Positions 22,157 to 31,200 of a DNA stretch of 47,995 nucleotides are shown here, piece after piece. Location: IMG/VR virus record IMGVR_UViG_3300038856_000020, positions 1 through 47,995 of that record. One strand, 5' to 3'. The DNA is from a virus. The position numbers and the translations under genes are program-made. Position 1 is the stretch's first letter, and each line of letters begins with the position of its first letter. Under the pieces are notes generated by a model. That model did no database searches. It saw only the letters and a list, made by a program, of their open reading frames with translations, and had not been told where the DNA came from.

Positions 22157-23869
22157 TTGGTGTGGAAATCTGAACACAATCCGGCATTCCGCTCCAAGTT
22201 TAGCGAGGATGTATTCAATCAGAAGTACGCTCACGTAGGGTGCGAAACGTGGGATGCTCTAGCTAAGGTACTGGTATATGACGTCTGTATCTGTCCTGAG
22301 CGAGGGAAGCTGCTTCCTCAAGATGAGATTGATTCCTTGGTGGAAATCATTCGCAGGATGTACTTTATTCCAGGTGGAAGATATCTCTATTATGCGGGAC
22401 GATCGAGGAAGTACTTTAACAACTGTTTCCTTCTTCGTTCAGAAGAAGACACACGTGAAGATTGGGCTAATCTTTCTTGGAAAGCCGAGAGTTGTCTCAC
22501 TACCGGTGGGGGAATCGGGAACAATTACTCGATATATCGTGAGGAGGGGGCGTTGCTGTCTGGAACGGGTGGCTACGCATCTGGTCCCATCTCTAAAATG
22601 GAAATGATTAATGAGATTGGACGTAAGGTTATGCAAGGTGGTAGTCGCAGGTCTGCCATCTATGCATCTCTCATTCACACACATCCGGATGTTTTCAAGT
22701 TCCTTCTTGCCAAGGATTGGTACGATCTTCCTGTTTTAGGAGCTTACCTTGAAAATGGGAAACAAGCAACAGTAGGAGATCTTAAAGAGAAAGACTTCAA
22801 CTTTCCTGCTCCTCTGGATATGACTAATATCAGTGTTAACTACGATACTGACTGGTTGCTCAACTATTGGAAGAGTGGAGATGTTGGAGATGTATTCAGG
22901 AAGAACATTCAGCAAGCCTGCCGTACTGGAGAGCCTGGGTTCTCTTTTAATTTCTTTGATAAGGAGAATGAGACGCTTCGTAATGCATGTACTGAAGTCA
23001 CTTCTGAGGATGATAGCGATGTCTGTAATCTTGGGAGTGTCAATATGGGCCGTATCCCTGATCTTGATACATTTCGGAGTGTTGTCATACTCTCTACAAA
23101 GTTCCTTATTTGCGGCACTCTCAGAGCAGATTTGCCATATACCAAGGTAAGGGAAGTAAGAGAGAAGAACAGACGGCTTGGCTTGGGCTTGATGGGTATC
23201 CATGAATGGTTATTGAAGAAAGGACATAAGTATGAAGTCGTTCCTGAGATTACACGATGGCTGCATGTGTATGCACAAACAAGTGATACGATTTCAGCAA
23301 GATTTGCAGATAGTCTCGGAGTCTCAAGACCTGTCGCTCGAAGAGCTATTGCTCCTACGGGCACGATTGGTATCCTTGCGGGCACAACTACAGGCATCGA
23401 GCCACTTTTTGCAACGTCTTATAAGCGAAGATTCCTTAAGGGAACGCGATGGCATTATCAGTATGTTGTCGACTCGACCGCTGATGAGTTAATTAATCTT
23501 TATGGAGTCAATCCAAATGAAATTGAAACCGCTCTCGATTTGGCTAAAGAACCTGAACGTCGCATCAAGTTTCAAGCAGATGTTCAAGACTATGTGGATA
23601 TGGCAATCTCATCCACTATTAATCTTCCTCGGTGGGATTCTCCCGATAACAATGCTGATACAACCCTACGGCTGGAGTTCATTCTTGCGAGTTATAGCCA
23701 TCGTTTACGTGGCTTCACTTGTTATCCTGATGGTTCGAGAGGCGGACAACCATTGGAAACAGTTGAATACAGAGAAGCAAAAGAAAAACTAGGGGAGACA
23801 TTCGAAGAAAACACAAAAACGCATGATGTTTGTGACATCACTGGTAAGGGTGGTGTTTGTGGAATGTAA
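22157..23869 (+). CDS. nrdJ: Class II (cobalamin-dependent) ribonucleotide reductase
   Basis: Reduces ribonucleotides to deoxyribonucleotides for phage DNA synthesis. The active site has Cys90 (FNNCFL), the N-x-C-x-E centre as Asn276, Cys278, Glu280, CNLGSVN (Cys290) and PTGTIG (400-405). The C-terminus CDITGKGGVCGM holds the shuttle cysteines (559, 568). No small-subunit or activase gene is nearby, which together with the 570-residue length supports class II. N-A-C-T-E replaces the usual N-P-C-G-E. Start is TTG 22157 or GTG 22160. Activity depends on host adenosylcobalamin. Confidence 0.9.
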   Translation: MVWKSEHNPAFRSKFSEDVFNQKYAHVGCETWDALAKVLVYDVCICPERGKLLPQDEIDSLVEIIRRMYFIPGGRYLYYAGRSRKYFNNCFLLRSEEDTREDWANLSWKAESCLTTGGGIGNNYSIYREEGALLSGTGGYASGPISKMEMINEIGRKVMQGGSRRSAIYASLIHTHPDVFKFLLAKDWYDLPVLGAYLENGKQATVGDLKEKDFNFPAPLDMTNISVNYDTDWLLNYWKSGDVGDVFRKNIQQACRTGEPGFSFNFFDKENETLRNACTEVTSEDDSDVCNLGSVNMGRIPDLDTFRSVVILSTKFLICGTLRADLPYTKVREVREKNRRLGLGLMGIHEWLLKKGHKYEVVPEITRWLHVYAQTSDTISARFADSLGVSRPVARRAIAPTGTIGILAGTTTGIEPLFATSYKRRFLKGTRWHYQYVVDSTADELINLYGVNPNEIETALDLAKEPERRIKFQADVQDYVDMAISSTINLPRWDSPDNNADTTLRLEFILASYSHRLRGFTCYPDGSRGGQPLETVEYREAKEKLGETFEENTKTHDVCDITGKGGVCGM

Positions 23870-23875
23870 CAAGAG

Positions 23876-23949
23876 GTTGGTGTAGCTCAACGGTAGAGCG
23901 CCGGTCTCCAAAACCGGAGATGAGGGTTCGATTCCTTCCACCTTCGCCA
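23876..23949 (+). tRNA. tRNA-Trp(CCA) with acceptor mismatches
   Basis: Anticodon stem CCGGT/ACCGG with loop CTCCAAA (anticodon CCA at 23908-23910), a good T arm GAGGG/CCTTC, discriminator G and an encoded CCA end. Acceptor stem GTTGGTG/CACCTTC has two adjacent U-U mismatches, which is unusual. It starts six bases after the reductase stop. Confidence 0.85.
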
Positions 23950-23968
23950 AAAATAAAGGGGAACAGTG

Positions 23969-24301
23969 ATGGTTAATTTTGATTTTAGAATTTCTGATGA
24001 AGTTGTTGATCTGTTAAATGAGTTCGATGAACTCACGATGGATCATCTCTACGACACAATGGATATGGATGACAGGGAAATCTTCAACTGTCTTACTCTC
24101 AATCTTTGTGCCGGAACGGGTGAGTTCACCAAGCTTACCAGTCAGTCAGAAGCTGGTACTTATATTGAAAGAGAAGAATACGAAGACAAGCTCGCAGAAG
24201 TTCTGGTGTTTGTGTTTATCTTGTGGAAGTTCTGTGGATATGATCTTCGTAGTGCTCTGGAGCGTAGACTTGTTGAAGTTCACGAAGACTTGGGAGTTTA
24301 A
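23969..24301 (+). CDS. Hypothetical acidic protein (110 aa)
   Basis: AAGGGG precedes ATG. Rich in Asp and Glu, mainly helical, with a hydrophobic stretch about residues 78-90 (VLVFVFILWKFC). No family recognised. Confidence 0.6.
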   Translation: MVNFDFRISDEVVDLLNEFDELTMDHLYDTMDMDDREIFNCLTLNLCAGTGEFTKLTSQSEAGTYIEREEYEDKLAEVLVFVFILWKFCGYDLRSALERRLVEVHEDLGV

Positions 24302-24305
24302 ATAA

Positions 24306-24512
24306 ATGCTGGAACTGTTCTTGTTTGCTTGGTTCCTCGGAGCTTTCCTTGTTTGGTTTAAAACTTTGTTTGGAGTGTTGAACAATCTACCAAAAGGTGG
24401 TTTAGATCGGGAAGGTTTCTGGATATTGACTAAAATATTCACCATCGCACTTCTTGAATGCTTGTTAACGTGGCCTGTTATGTTGTTTAGAGCCTGGAAG
24501 AGGAGAAAATAA
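24306..24512 (+). CDS. Membrane protein (68 aa)
   Basis: Two hydrophobic segments (about 2-25 and 40-62) around a short polar loop, with a basic end. A small inner-membrane protein. It could aid lysis or host takeover, but it lies on the early strand, away from the holin. Confidence 0.6.
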   Translation: MLELFLFAWFLGAFLVWFKTLFGVLNNLPKGGLDREGFWILTKIFTIALLECLLTWPVMLFRAWKRRK

Positions 24513-24513
24513 A

Positions 24514-24765
24514 ATGGGTTTCTTTGGACCTCTATCTATCGCCCTCGTAGGAGGGCTTATGTGGTGGGCTGCGGGATTGCAAGAAGCTATTGTTATGCAA
24601 TTCGCGGGAACCATCTTTACTTTGTTTCTCTTATGGATGACCATGCCTGTAGGTATGGCTCTCAGACCTAAAGAGATTCCTCTGGCTTTCGTTGAAGTCT
24701 TTTTCACTTGGCCGATTCGTTTGATGCATGTCATCGTTTATATGATGGGTCCTCCGAAGGAGTAA
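24514..24765 (+). CDS. Membrane protein, three helices (83 aa)
   Basis: Hydrophobic segments at about 6-22, 27-50 and 58-77. GAGGAG lies before ATG, one base after the preceding stop. Its C-terminal pattern (FTWPIRLMHV) resembles LLTWPVMLFRA in the previous gene, hinting at an old duplication. Function unknown. Confidence 0.6.
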   Translation: MGFFGPLSIALVGGLMWWAAGLQEAIVMQFAGTIFTLFLLWMTMPVGMALRPKEIPLAFVEVFFTWPIRLMHVIVYMMGPPKE

Positions 24766-24768
24766 CAT

Positions 24769-24981
24769 TTGGTAGATAATGTTAATCCTGACCACTACAA
24801 ACTACCTGGTGGTTTGCAAGTCATAGACATGACTCAACATCTGTCATTCTGTTTGGGTAATGTGATTAAATATGTGTGGAGAGCAGGCAGGAAGAGTGAA
24901 GACACCAAGCTGGAAGACCTGGAGAAGGCTCGTTGGTACCTTGAAAAGGAGATAGAACTATGGGAGAAAGAGAAAAGATAA
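24769..24981 (+). CDS. DUF3310 protein, related to T7 gp1.7 nucleotide kinase domain (70 aa)
   Basis: NPDHYKLPGGLQVIDMTQHLSFCLGNVIKYVWRAGRK is a clear DUF3310 sequence. The domain is found in T7 gp1.7, which phosphorylates dGMP and dTMP. TTG 24769 follows AAGGAG with the family sequence beginning four residues later, so TTG is the real start. It would support nucleotide supply along with the reductase. Confidence 0.88.
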   Translation: MVDNVNPDHYKLPGGLQVIDMTQHLSFCLGNVIKYVWRAGRKSEDTKLEDLEKARWYLEKEIELWEKEKR

Positions 24982-25172
24982 TTCGCAACTCAGCTTACTG
25001 CAAGATATGTGATGAACACATTGAGAGCACTCATCGTCATGACTTTGTTTGTTGTAGAGGACAACACGTCTGTGTTGACGGAGGAAAAGAATATCTTCGT
25101 AGAGTGGGAAGTGATATTTTTAATTCAGATGTCTGTGAGGATACTTCAATAACGGAAGGAGGTGATGCCTAA
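24960..25172 (+). CDS. Small Cys/His-rich DUF7695-like protein (70 aa)
   Basis: NSAYCKICDEHIESTHRHDFVCCRGQHVCVDGGKEYLRR follows the pattern of a small phage metal-binding family (CxxC, RHDFV, VDGG-EYLRR), which I recognise as DUF7695-like. It probably binds zinc. Overlaps the DUF3310 gene by 22 bases. Function unknown. Confidence 0.7.
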   Translation: MGEREKIIRNSAYCKICDEHIESTHRHDFVCCRGQHVCVDGGKEYLRRVGSDIFNSDVCEDTSITEGGDA

Positions 25173-25219
25173 TGAGACCCAGGGAAACTCCAGATTACCC
25201 GATTAACCCTATGGTTTGA
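25172..25219 (+). CDS. Possible 15-residue peptide behind a full Shine-Dalgarno
   Basis: The 11-base AAGGAGGTGAT at 25156-25166 is the full complement of the 16S rRNA tail and lies five bases before ATG 25172 (TAATG overlap with the previous stop). The peptide reads MRPRETPDYPINPMV. It ends inside the 3-prime end of the convergent minus gene. It may be real, or the ribosome site may be chance coding for Glu-Gly-Gly-Asp. Confidence 0.35.
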   Translation: MRPRETPDYPINPMV

Positions 25220-25454
25220 GGATGGGTGGGTGGGATAGAATAAAGATTTGTTTGAAGTTCCTGGCTACTTCCAGACCAAACAATACAATAGCTCCGAGGG
25301 ATGTGAGGACAACAAGGACAGCTTTACCGAAAGAGTGAAGTTTGTCAAACTTATCTGTTGATTCTTTGATTACTACAAGTTCTCCTCTCACCTCGGAGAG
25401 TTCTCTCTTGAGGTCTTGAACTTCCTTTAACAATTGTTCTTCATTATTGGTCAT
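25209..25454 (-). CDS. Coiled-coil single-pass membrane protein, possible lysis accessory (81 aa)
   Basis: Residues 5-40 form a charged coiled coil; residues about 43-64 form one transmembrane helix (AVLVVLTSLGAIVLFGLEV). The layout recalls XhlA-type phage membrane proteins. Last gene of the late operon, next to the holin, so a lysis role such as antiholin is likely. No spanin motif or lipobox. Confidence 0.6.
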   Translation of the reverse strand: MTNNEEQLLKEVQDLKRELSEVRGELVVIKESTDKFDKLHSFGKAVLVVLTSLGAIVLFGLEVARNFKQIFILSHPPILKP

Positions 25455-25476
25455 TTATTTATAAAAGTCCTTGTTG

Positions 25477-25911
25477 CTAAACATCCTTCTTCTTTCCAGG
25501 ATTAACAACACCCTTCACCTTCTCGTAGGTTCTGTAACCACCATACCCAAGAAGATAACACAAGAGAGCGATAAGCTCCTTGAGGTCCAGTGAGGGCGGG
25601 TTTTGTATTACCTGTCCAGCTATCAAGAAACCCCACTCTATAAGGGGACGCAAGATGATTTGATAAGCGAGACCCGCTCCACAGACCCAACCAATGAAGG
25701 GACGCCACCCGGCAACAAAGATTGAAGAGTGTTTGGCTTCCTGCATATTTAATTCAATGTTCTTAAGAGCAGGAAGTTGTTCCACTTGCATCAAGGCAAG
25801 CCTGGCTTTAGCTCTTTCTTCATCGGAAGTAAACAAGTCATCCAGAATACTTCCAATTCCCTTCACTAATCCTTCCGCCCCACTGGCTATTAAACTAGCT
25901 GGTCCCACCAT
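25477..25911 (-). CDS. Holin, 3TM family-like (144 aa)
   Basis: GWRPFIGWVCGAGLAYQIILRPLIEW is characteristic of the three-transmembrane phage holin family; a further segment at about 112-125 is hydrophobic. It would form inner-membrane pores at the end of infection. An N-terminal amphipathic region and basic tail complete it. No endolysin gene follows, which is unusual. Confidence 0.75.
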   Translation of the reverse strand: MVGPASLIASGAEGLVKGIGSILDDLFTSDEERAKARLALMQVEQLPALKNIELNMQEAKHSSIFVAGWRPFIGWVCGAGLAYQIILRPLIEWGFLIAGQVIQNPPSLDLKELIALLCYLLGYGGYRTYEKVKGVVNPGKKKDV

Positions 25912-25912
25912 A

Positions 25913-28219
25913 TCACTGTTCCTCTCTACTGATCAGTTCCCCGATCAAATCACTTCTGGCTTGGGCCGCAGATTCTGCTTCTTCAATAGTTTTAAATGAA
26001 GGAAACTTCTGTCCAGATGTTACAGCGAGTTCGATAGCTTTTTCATCTGAAACTTTCTTTCCATTCCAAATAGTAGGGATATTGGTTGGTCGTCCTTTGT
26101 TCAGACTTTCTTCAGTCACTGTTATGCTTTCCTCAGTTGCAACACGGCCTCCTGATCTTTGTAATCTAGGTCTGGACAAGTCAATAGGAATACCTTGTGC
26201 ATCTCTTATTTCACTAGGTCTGGACTCACCAACAGCCACAGTCTCATCTGGTAGGGGAATAGGAACACCTCCAACACTTCTAGCTACTTCCTGACCTTTC
26301 TTCTCTGGCAACAGATTATTACCTTGGGCCAGCAACCTTGCAATTCCTACATTAGAGGCGTTTGGAGCTAATCCAAGAAGAGAAGAATTGTCAAACTCTT
26401 TGAAGTCATTAATCTTCCTCCTCAACTGATTCATTCTAATCAGAGCATTTGGAGAATATCTGCCAAAATCGAAGAACCTTCTGGGAGGAACATTACCATG
26501 ACCTTCAGTGATTCTAACAACAGAATTCCTAGCCTTGTCGTTCAGACCACTCTTGGTCACTTTGTTTATTGCGTTTAAGGAAACATTCCCTCTCATATCA
26601 GCTTCTGTCAAATCAACATTATTCTTCCCATCACTAACTCTGATGAAGTAGTCACCAGTTGTGTCATTCACTTGGAAGGAAAGAGTTGCATCTTTAATCT
26701 TCTGCTCAGGAGGAGTTGCTGAAGCAACAGAATTGAATTCGGACAACACAGTCCTGAGAACAAATTCACCGCCTTTGTTTGCCAAGTCTGCATTTTGTTG
26801 TCTACCTTTCAGCAGCTTGTCTCTAACAGCGGGAGTAGCTAGCTCGTTGACTGCTTGTCTCACCTTGGAAGGATCACTCAAGAAAGTATCACTGGTGTCA
26901 GCAACATCTTCCAGAGAGTGCATAAATCCATTGAGAGATTTAGCATCTAGAGAAATGTTAGCGAGACCTCGAACTTGCTTGTAACCAAGACGACCAGCAG
27001 CACGGCGTTCATTAGGCGAAAGATTGTCGAGAGTACCACCTTGTCCCTCCATTCTCCTTGAGACTGCTCTAAGCCACGCAGACCCTTCTCTGTTTGTAGT
27101 TGCCAGAAGCTCGGGGTCTAAACTGTCAACGAATTTATTAGCATAAGCTTCTCCACCTACAACTCTTAACGCTGCAATTGTCGGAGCAGTCTGATATAGA
27201 TTGTTAACAACATTCTCTTCCAGGGCTTTATTAAGTCTTGCCTGTCTCCCTATCAAACCAAAGTCTTTATCTGTTAAAGCATCTCTGTAAGGTTTGAAAT
27301 AATTGTCTTCCATGTAATCAATTACCTCTTGACGTTCAGAGAAGTTTAAGCCACTTTCAGAGAGACGTTCCAACATCTCTTGTCTGACATCGTCTAGCTG
27401 AGTCAAAGCACCCTTAGTGGTGTCATCTCCAAACACAATAGTGTTAACTATGTCAGGAGAAGGATTAGGAATAGATGCAATCTGAGTTGCCACCTGGTCT
27501 GTTCTGTTAACAAACTCCTTGGATAACAGAAGAACCATACTGTCCATATGAGGTTGCATCTCTGACCGGACACTCCCACTTCTACTTCCTGTTGTTCCGC
27601 TCCCACCGAGCTTGGCGTTCATTCTTTTGATTTGATTCTCAACAAGCTGGCTTTCTGCTCTCAGATTGTTAAGTTTCATGACTCTATCAACAGTAGCTGT
27701 TGAATTAACAACACCATTTTCAATAACAGCAACACCATCCCTGATAGCATCAGTCACAACTTGACGTTCGAGACTATCTCTGTCTTGTTCTCCTTCCAGA
27801 GCAAGATTACGTAGAGCTATCCGAGGGTCTTGACCTAACAGTTGTCTGGCTCTCGCATCAATGAACATCTCTTGACCTGGGTTGTTCTTCTTCAGTTTCC
27901 TAACCTCAGCATCCAGTTGTCTGACGTATTGAGTCCGAGTAATTCTACCTTGGTTCAGAGCTTTTTGTCTGTTTTCGATAGTCGTGAAGCCGTCCTTGAT
28001 CTCTTCATTAAGACCAAGCTCAGTATCTAATCTATTGACAACTTCAGCCAGTTGCTCATTGGCTTCTCTCTGTTCTCCTCTCTCCTGAGCACCAGTAACA
28101 GCTTCTCCAACCTGAGCCAGCCCTCTTCCAATAGTTCTACCAACGTCACTAGGGCGTGTTAGAGTAAAGGGAGCAGGGGCTGAACTGGAAGGGGATAGTT
28201 CTGCTGAGAATGTAGGCAT
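25913..28219 (-). CDS. Internal virion protein, T7 gp15-position (768 aa)
   Basis: A long, helical, charged protein of the size and location of T7 internal core protein gp15. The C-terminus NIPTIWNGKKVSDEKAIELA...FPSFKTIEEAE is a short module seen at the ends of other phage virion proteins. It is probably ejected with the DNA. It starts three bases after the next virion gene ends. No enzymatic motif seen. Confidence 0.6.
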   Translation of the reverse strand: MPTFSAELSPSSSAPAPFTLTRPSDVGRTIGRGLAQVGEAVTGAQERGEQREANEQLAEVVNRLDTELGLNEEIKDGFTTIENRQKALNQGRITRTQYVRQLDAEVRKLKKNNPGQEMFIDARARQLLGQDPRIALRNLALEGEQDRDSLERQVVTDAIRDGVAVIENGVVNSTATVDRVMKLNNLRAESQLVENQIKRMNAKLGGSGTTGSRSGSVRSEMQPHMDSMVLLLSKEFVNRTDQVATQIASIPNPSPDIVNTIVFGDDTTKGALTQLDDVRQEMLERLSESGLNFSERQEVIDYMEDNYFKPYRDALTDKDFGLIGRQARLNKALEENVVNNLYQTAPTIAALRVVGGEAYANKFVDSLDPELLATTNREGSAWLRAVSRRMEGQGGTLDNLSPNERRAAGRLGYKQVRGLANISLDAKSLNGFMHSLEDVADTSDTFLSDPSKVRQAVNELATPAVRDKLLKGRQQNADLANKGGEFVLRTVLSEFNSVASATPPEQKIKDATLSFQVNDTTGDYFIRVSDGKNNVDLTEADMRGNVSLNAINKVTKSGLNDKARNSVVRITEGHGNVPPRRFFDFGRYSPNALIRMNQLRRKINDFKEFDNSSLLGLAPNASNVGIARLLAQGNNLLPEKKGQEVARSVGGVPIPLPDETVAVGESRPSEIRDAQGIPIDLSRPRLQRSGGRVATEESITVTEESLNKGRPTNIPTIWNGKKVSDEKAIELAVTSGQKFPSFKTIEEAESAAQARSDLIGELISREEQ

Positions 28220-28221
28220 GT

Positions 28222-31200
28222 TTATTGTTCCTCGTCTGGCTTTCGTTCAGTGACTTGTTTGAACTTGTTGGTAATACCCTTTTGAGACAACCATTGTTCA
28301 ATCATAGGTCTCATCTTGGGTCCTGCCTTGTTGAGTGCAGTCGTCTGGATGCGTCTCCAATCTCTTGGGTTACTTACTTCTCTGATGAATGCAATCTGTT
28401 TACCAAAGGCTCTGGCTTTATCTTCGTCTCCTTCAGTTAATGCTCTGTACTGTTCAAACAACAAGGAAGACACAGTATTTGCTTTATCTGAGATACGTTT
28501 GTCTGTTTCTCTAAGCTGACTGTTCATCTCATAATAGAGATTGACATCTTCGAGAGGAATACCAAACAGAAGACCGATAGCTTCTTGAGTATTAACGTCC
28601 TTGATTATTGGGGTCTTGTCTTTACTGCTCAGATACATTCCAGTTTCAAGAGCGAACGCCATCCTGCTCGCTCTGTTCCAGGATGAAATATTCTGGGCAA
28701 TGTCGTTAATGAGAGAGGGAGTGACATCAACAATCTCGTTGAAGCTCAGGTCTCTCATATTGACAATCTTGGCAAATGAATTAAGAACGTCATTACCAAC
28801 ACTTACAGATGCACCACCAGCAATCTCCATGAAGCTCTTACCCTCCATGATATCTTGGAAGATATCTCCACCACCCATGATACCTGCTCTTGCAGAGAAG
28901 TCTGTGTCCATACCCAAGGTACCAAAAATGAAGTTGTCCAACACACCATCAAACAAGAGTTGTTCTGTCTCTACATCCAGAGCTTCACCAGTTGCTTCTT
29001 GAAATCTATCCTTAACCCAATCAAGAGTGGGAATACCAGCAGAGCCATATAACAAGAATTGACCAATAGCAAGCTGAGCCTTCTGTCTAGCCTTCAGATC
29101 AGGAGAACCACCTAACATCTTGGGAAGCATAAGTTCAACCAAGCGTGCTTGATAGGACATAAACTGAGTAGGAATGGATAACACCCCTCTCTGCCACCAG
29201 GCATTGCTGGCTCTGGACATATTAATAGCAAGTAGGTCTGTCTCTCTAACTAACTGTTCGAACTCTCTACCTTGGAGTTTCTTACCAGGATTATCTTTCT
29301 TCCACTTCCTCCAAGCCATATTGAAGGCAACAGTCTTGTTTAGTCTCTCACCTTCGATGAAGGGAATACGACCAGCTTCCAAGACTCTAGTGGTTGGATT
29401 AGTTAATATGTTACCAGGAAGACCTGAGGCAAGCTCATCGTAGATAGGGATGTTACCAGACACATCAAATGCTCCGCTTCGTCTCAGGTCATCGACGTAT
29501 TCAACGAACTCATCTTCGCTAAGACCGTGAAGGGACTTGAACTTCTTCCCAATATATCTGACAACAGGCTCCTTGGCATTGATCATAGCCATTCTGGTAG
29601 GAACGTAAGACATCCAACCCTTAGCTCCATTTATTGGATCAATGGAGAGAGCAGCAAATGCAGTCTGAGATTGAAGAAGGGTTTGAGATATGTCAAACAA
29701 ACCAAGCTTGAGGTTAAATGCGAAGCTCCTCAGAGCAACAATAGGATCAGAAGAGGTCGTATCCATCACCCATTTAGTTGCTTTAGTTCCAATGATTCCT
29801 TCCATTCTGTTGGCTATGTTTCTCATACTCTCTTGGAACCACAAGGTTTCTTGAGAAGGAGTACCAATCAACTGAAGGTGCGCTTTACGCATTGATTCAC
29901 CTTTAGCTATGATCTCAGACGGTGTCCCTGATTTCCACGTAGCACGATTAAAGTTCTGGACTCTGTTAAGAGAAGGATTAATCTCAAGATGATCTTTAAA
30001 TGTTTCCAGGAAAGTGTCAACGTTGACTCTGGTCAGGTCTCCGAACGCAGATACTCTGATGGCATGGTTGACACCAGCAGCAGCACTTCGATACGGATTT
30101 AGAATGTCAGCTTTTTCTCCTTCAGGATCGAGCAAGTGCTCTCCTTTTCTCCCATAGAACAATCTACCTGAAGTCCTGTACCAGTCGTGAATGTCATCTA
30201 ACTCGTCTGTTGCACTGCCGAGATATTGTCCTGAATTATGTATCTGAAGAGCTTCTCTGTCAAACACAGAGTCGAATGGAGTGTTAGCTTGAATGAGGTC
30301 TTCATCTACCATTCTGGAGAATTCACCAAAATCAGGAAGATAGGTATTCTCTGAGATGATACGAGTTGCTTCTGTTTCAGTTATCTCATTAGCAACTGCT
30401 CTCAAGTAAGCTTGTCTTGCTGTTTCCCATCTCTCTGCAAGTCTCTTGGCCTCATCTTTAGTTCGTGCCACGAAGTGAGTTTGTGGTCTCATAAAGAAAC
30501 GAGAACCACCTTCTTCCAACATTCGTGCTTGCTTGATGAAATACTTACCTTCGTAGATACGGTGTCCACCAGGGACATAGTTTAATTGAATGAAGTCCAG
30601 GATTTGTTGATCAATTTCTTGATCCTTGGCAAGGATGTACCTGAATGGAGTGCCAACATTACGTATAAGATCATCGCTTTCGTGAGGATCAATGAGCTTG
30701 TAACCTTGCTCTTTCAGTTCTGCGATGTCTTCATTGGTCAAAGAGCCAGGACGAAGAACCTTATCTTGATCTATACGATAGACAAAGTTTTCTCTCGCTC
30801 TCTCTACTTCATCCACAATTCTCCCGTTACCGGACCACTGTTGAGCAGGACCAGCTACATTAATTTTCTTAAAGCCATTACGAGCAAGCTCAGCATGAAT
30901 ATCTGTGTTGTGAAGGAACCAATCGAGATCGTTCAGGTCCTTCATAGCGAAGTAACCACTTACTTCATCATCAGTCGGTAATCTTTTATGAAGTTGTTGG
31001 TAGACTTTCTGAAGCTCCTCAATAGTGTACCACTTCGGAGGTACTTCGTTTGTCTGACCGTGATATAAGACTTCATTAAGAGCCTTCTTACCCCAAGAAG
31101 GAACCTTTCTCAGGTCTTTAGTAAAGTCTCTGAATTGTCTTTGTAGTCTGGCTGCTTGAGAAGAAGCAAAATGGTTGCGGTTCTTGTTTAAATTCTCAAG

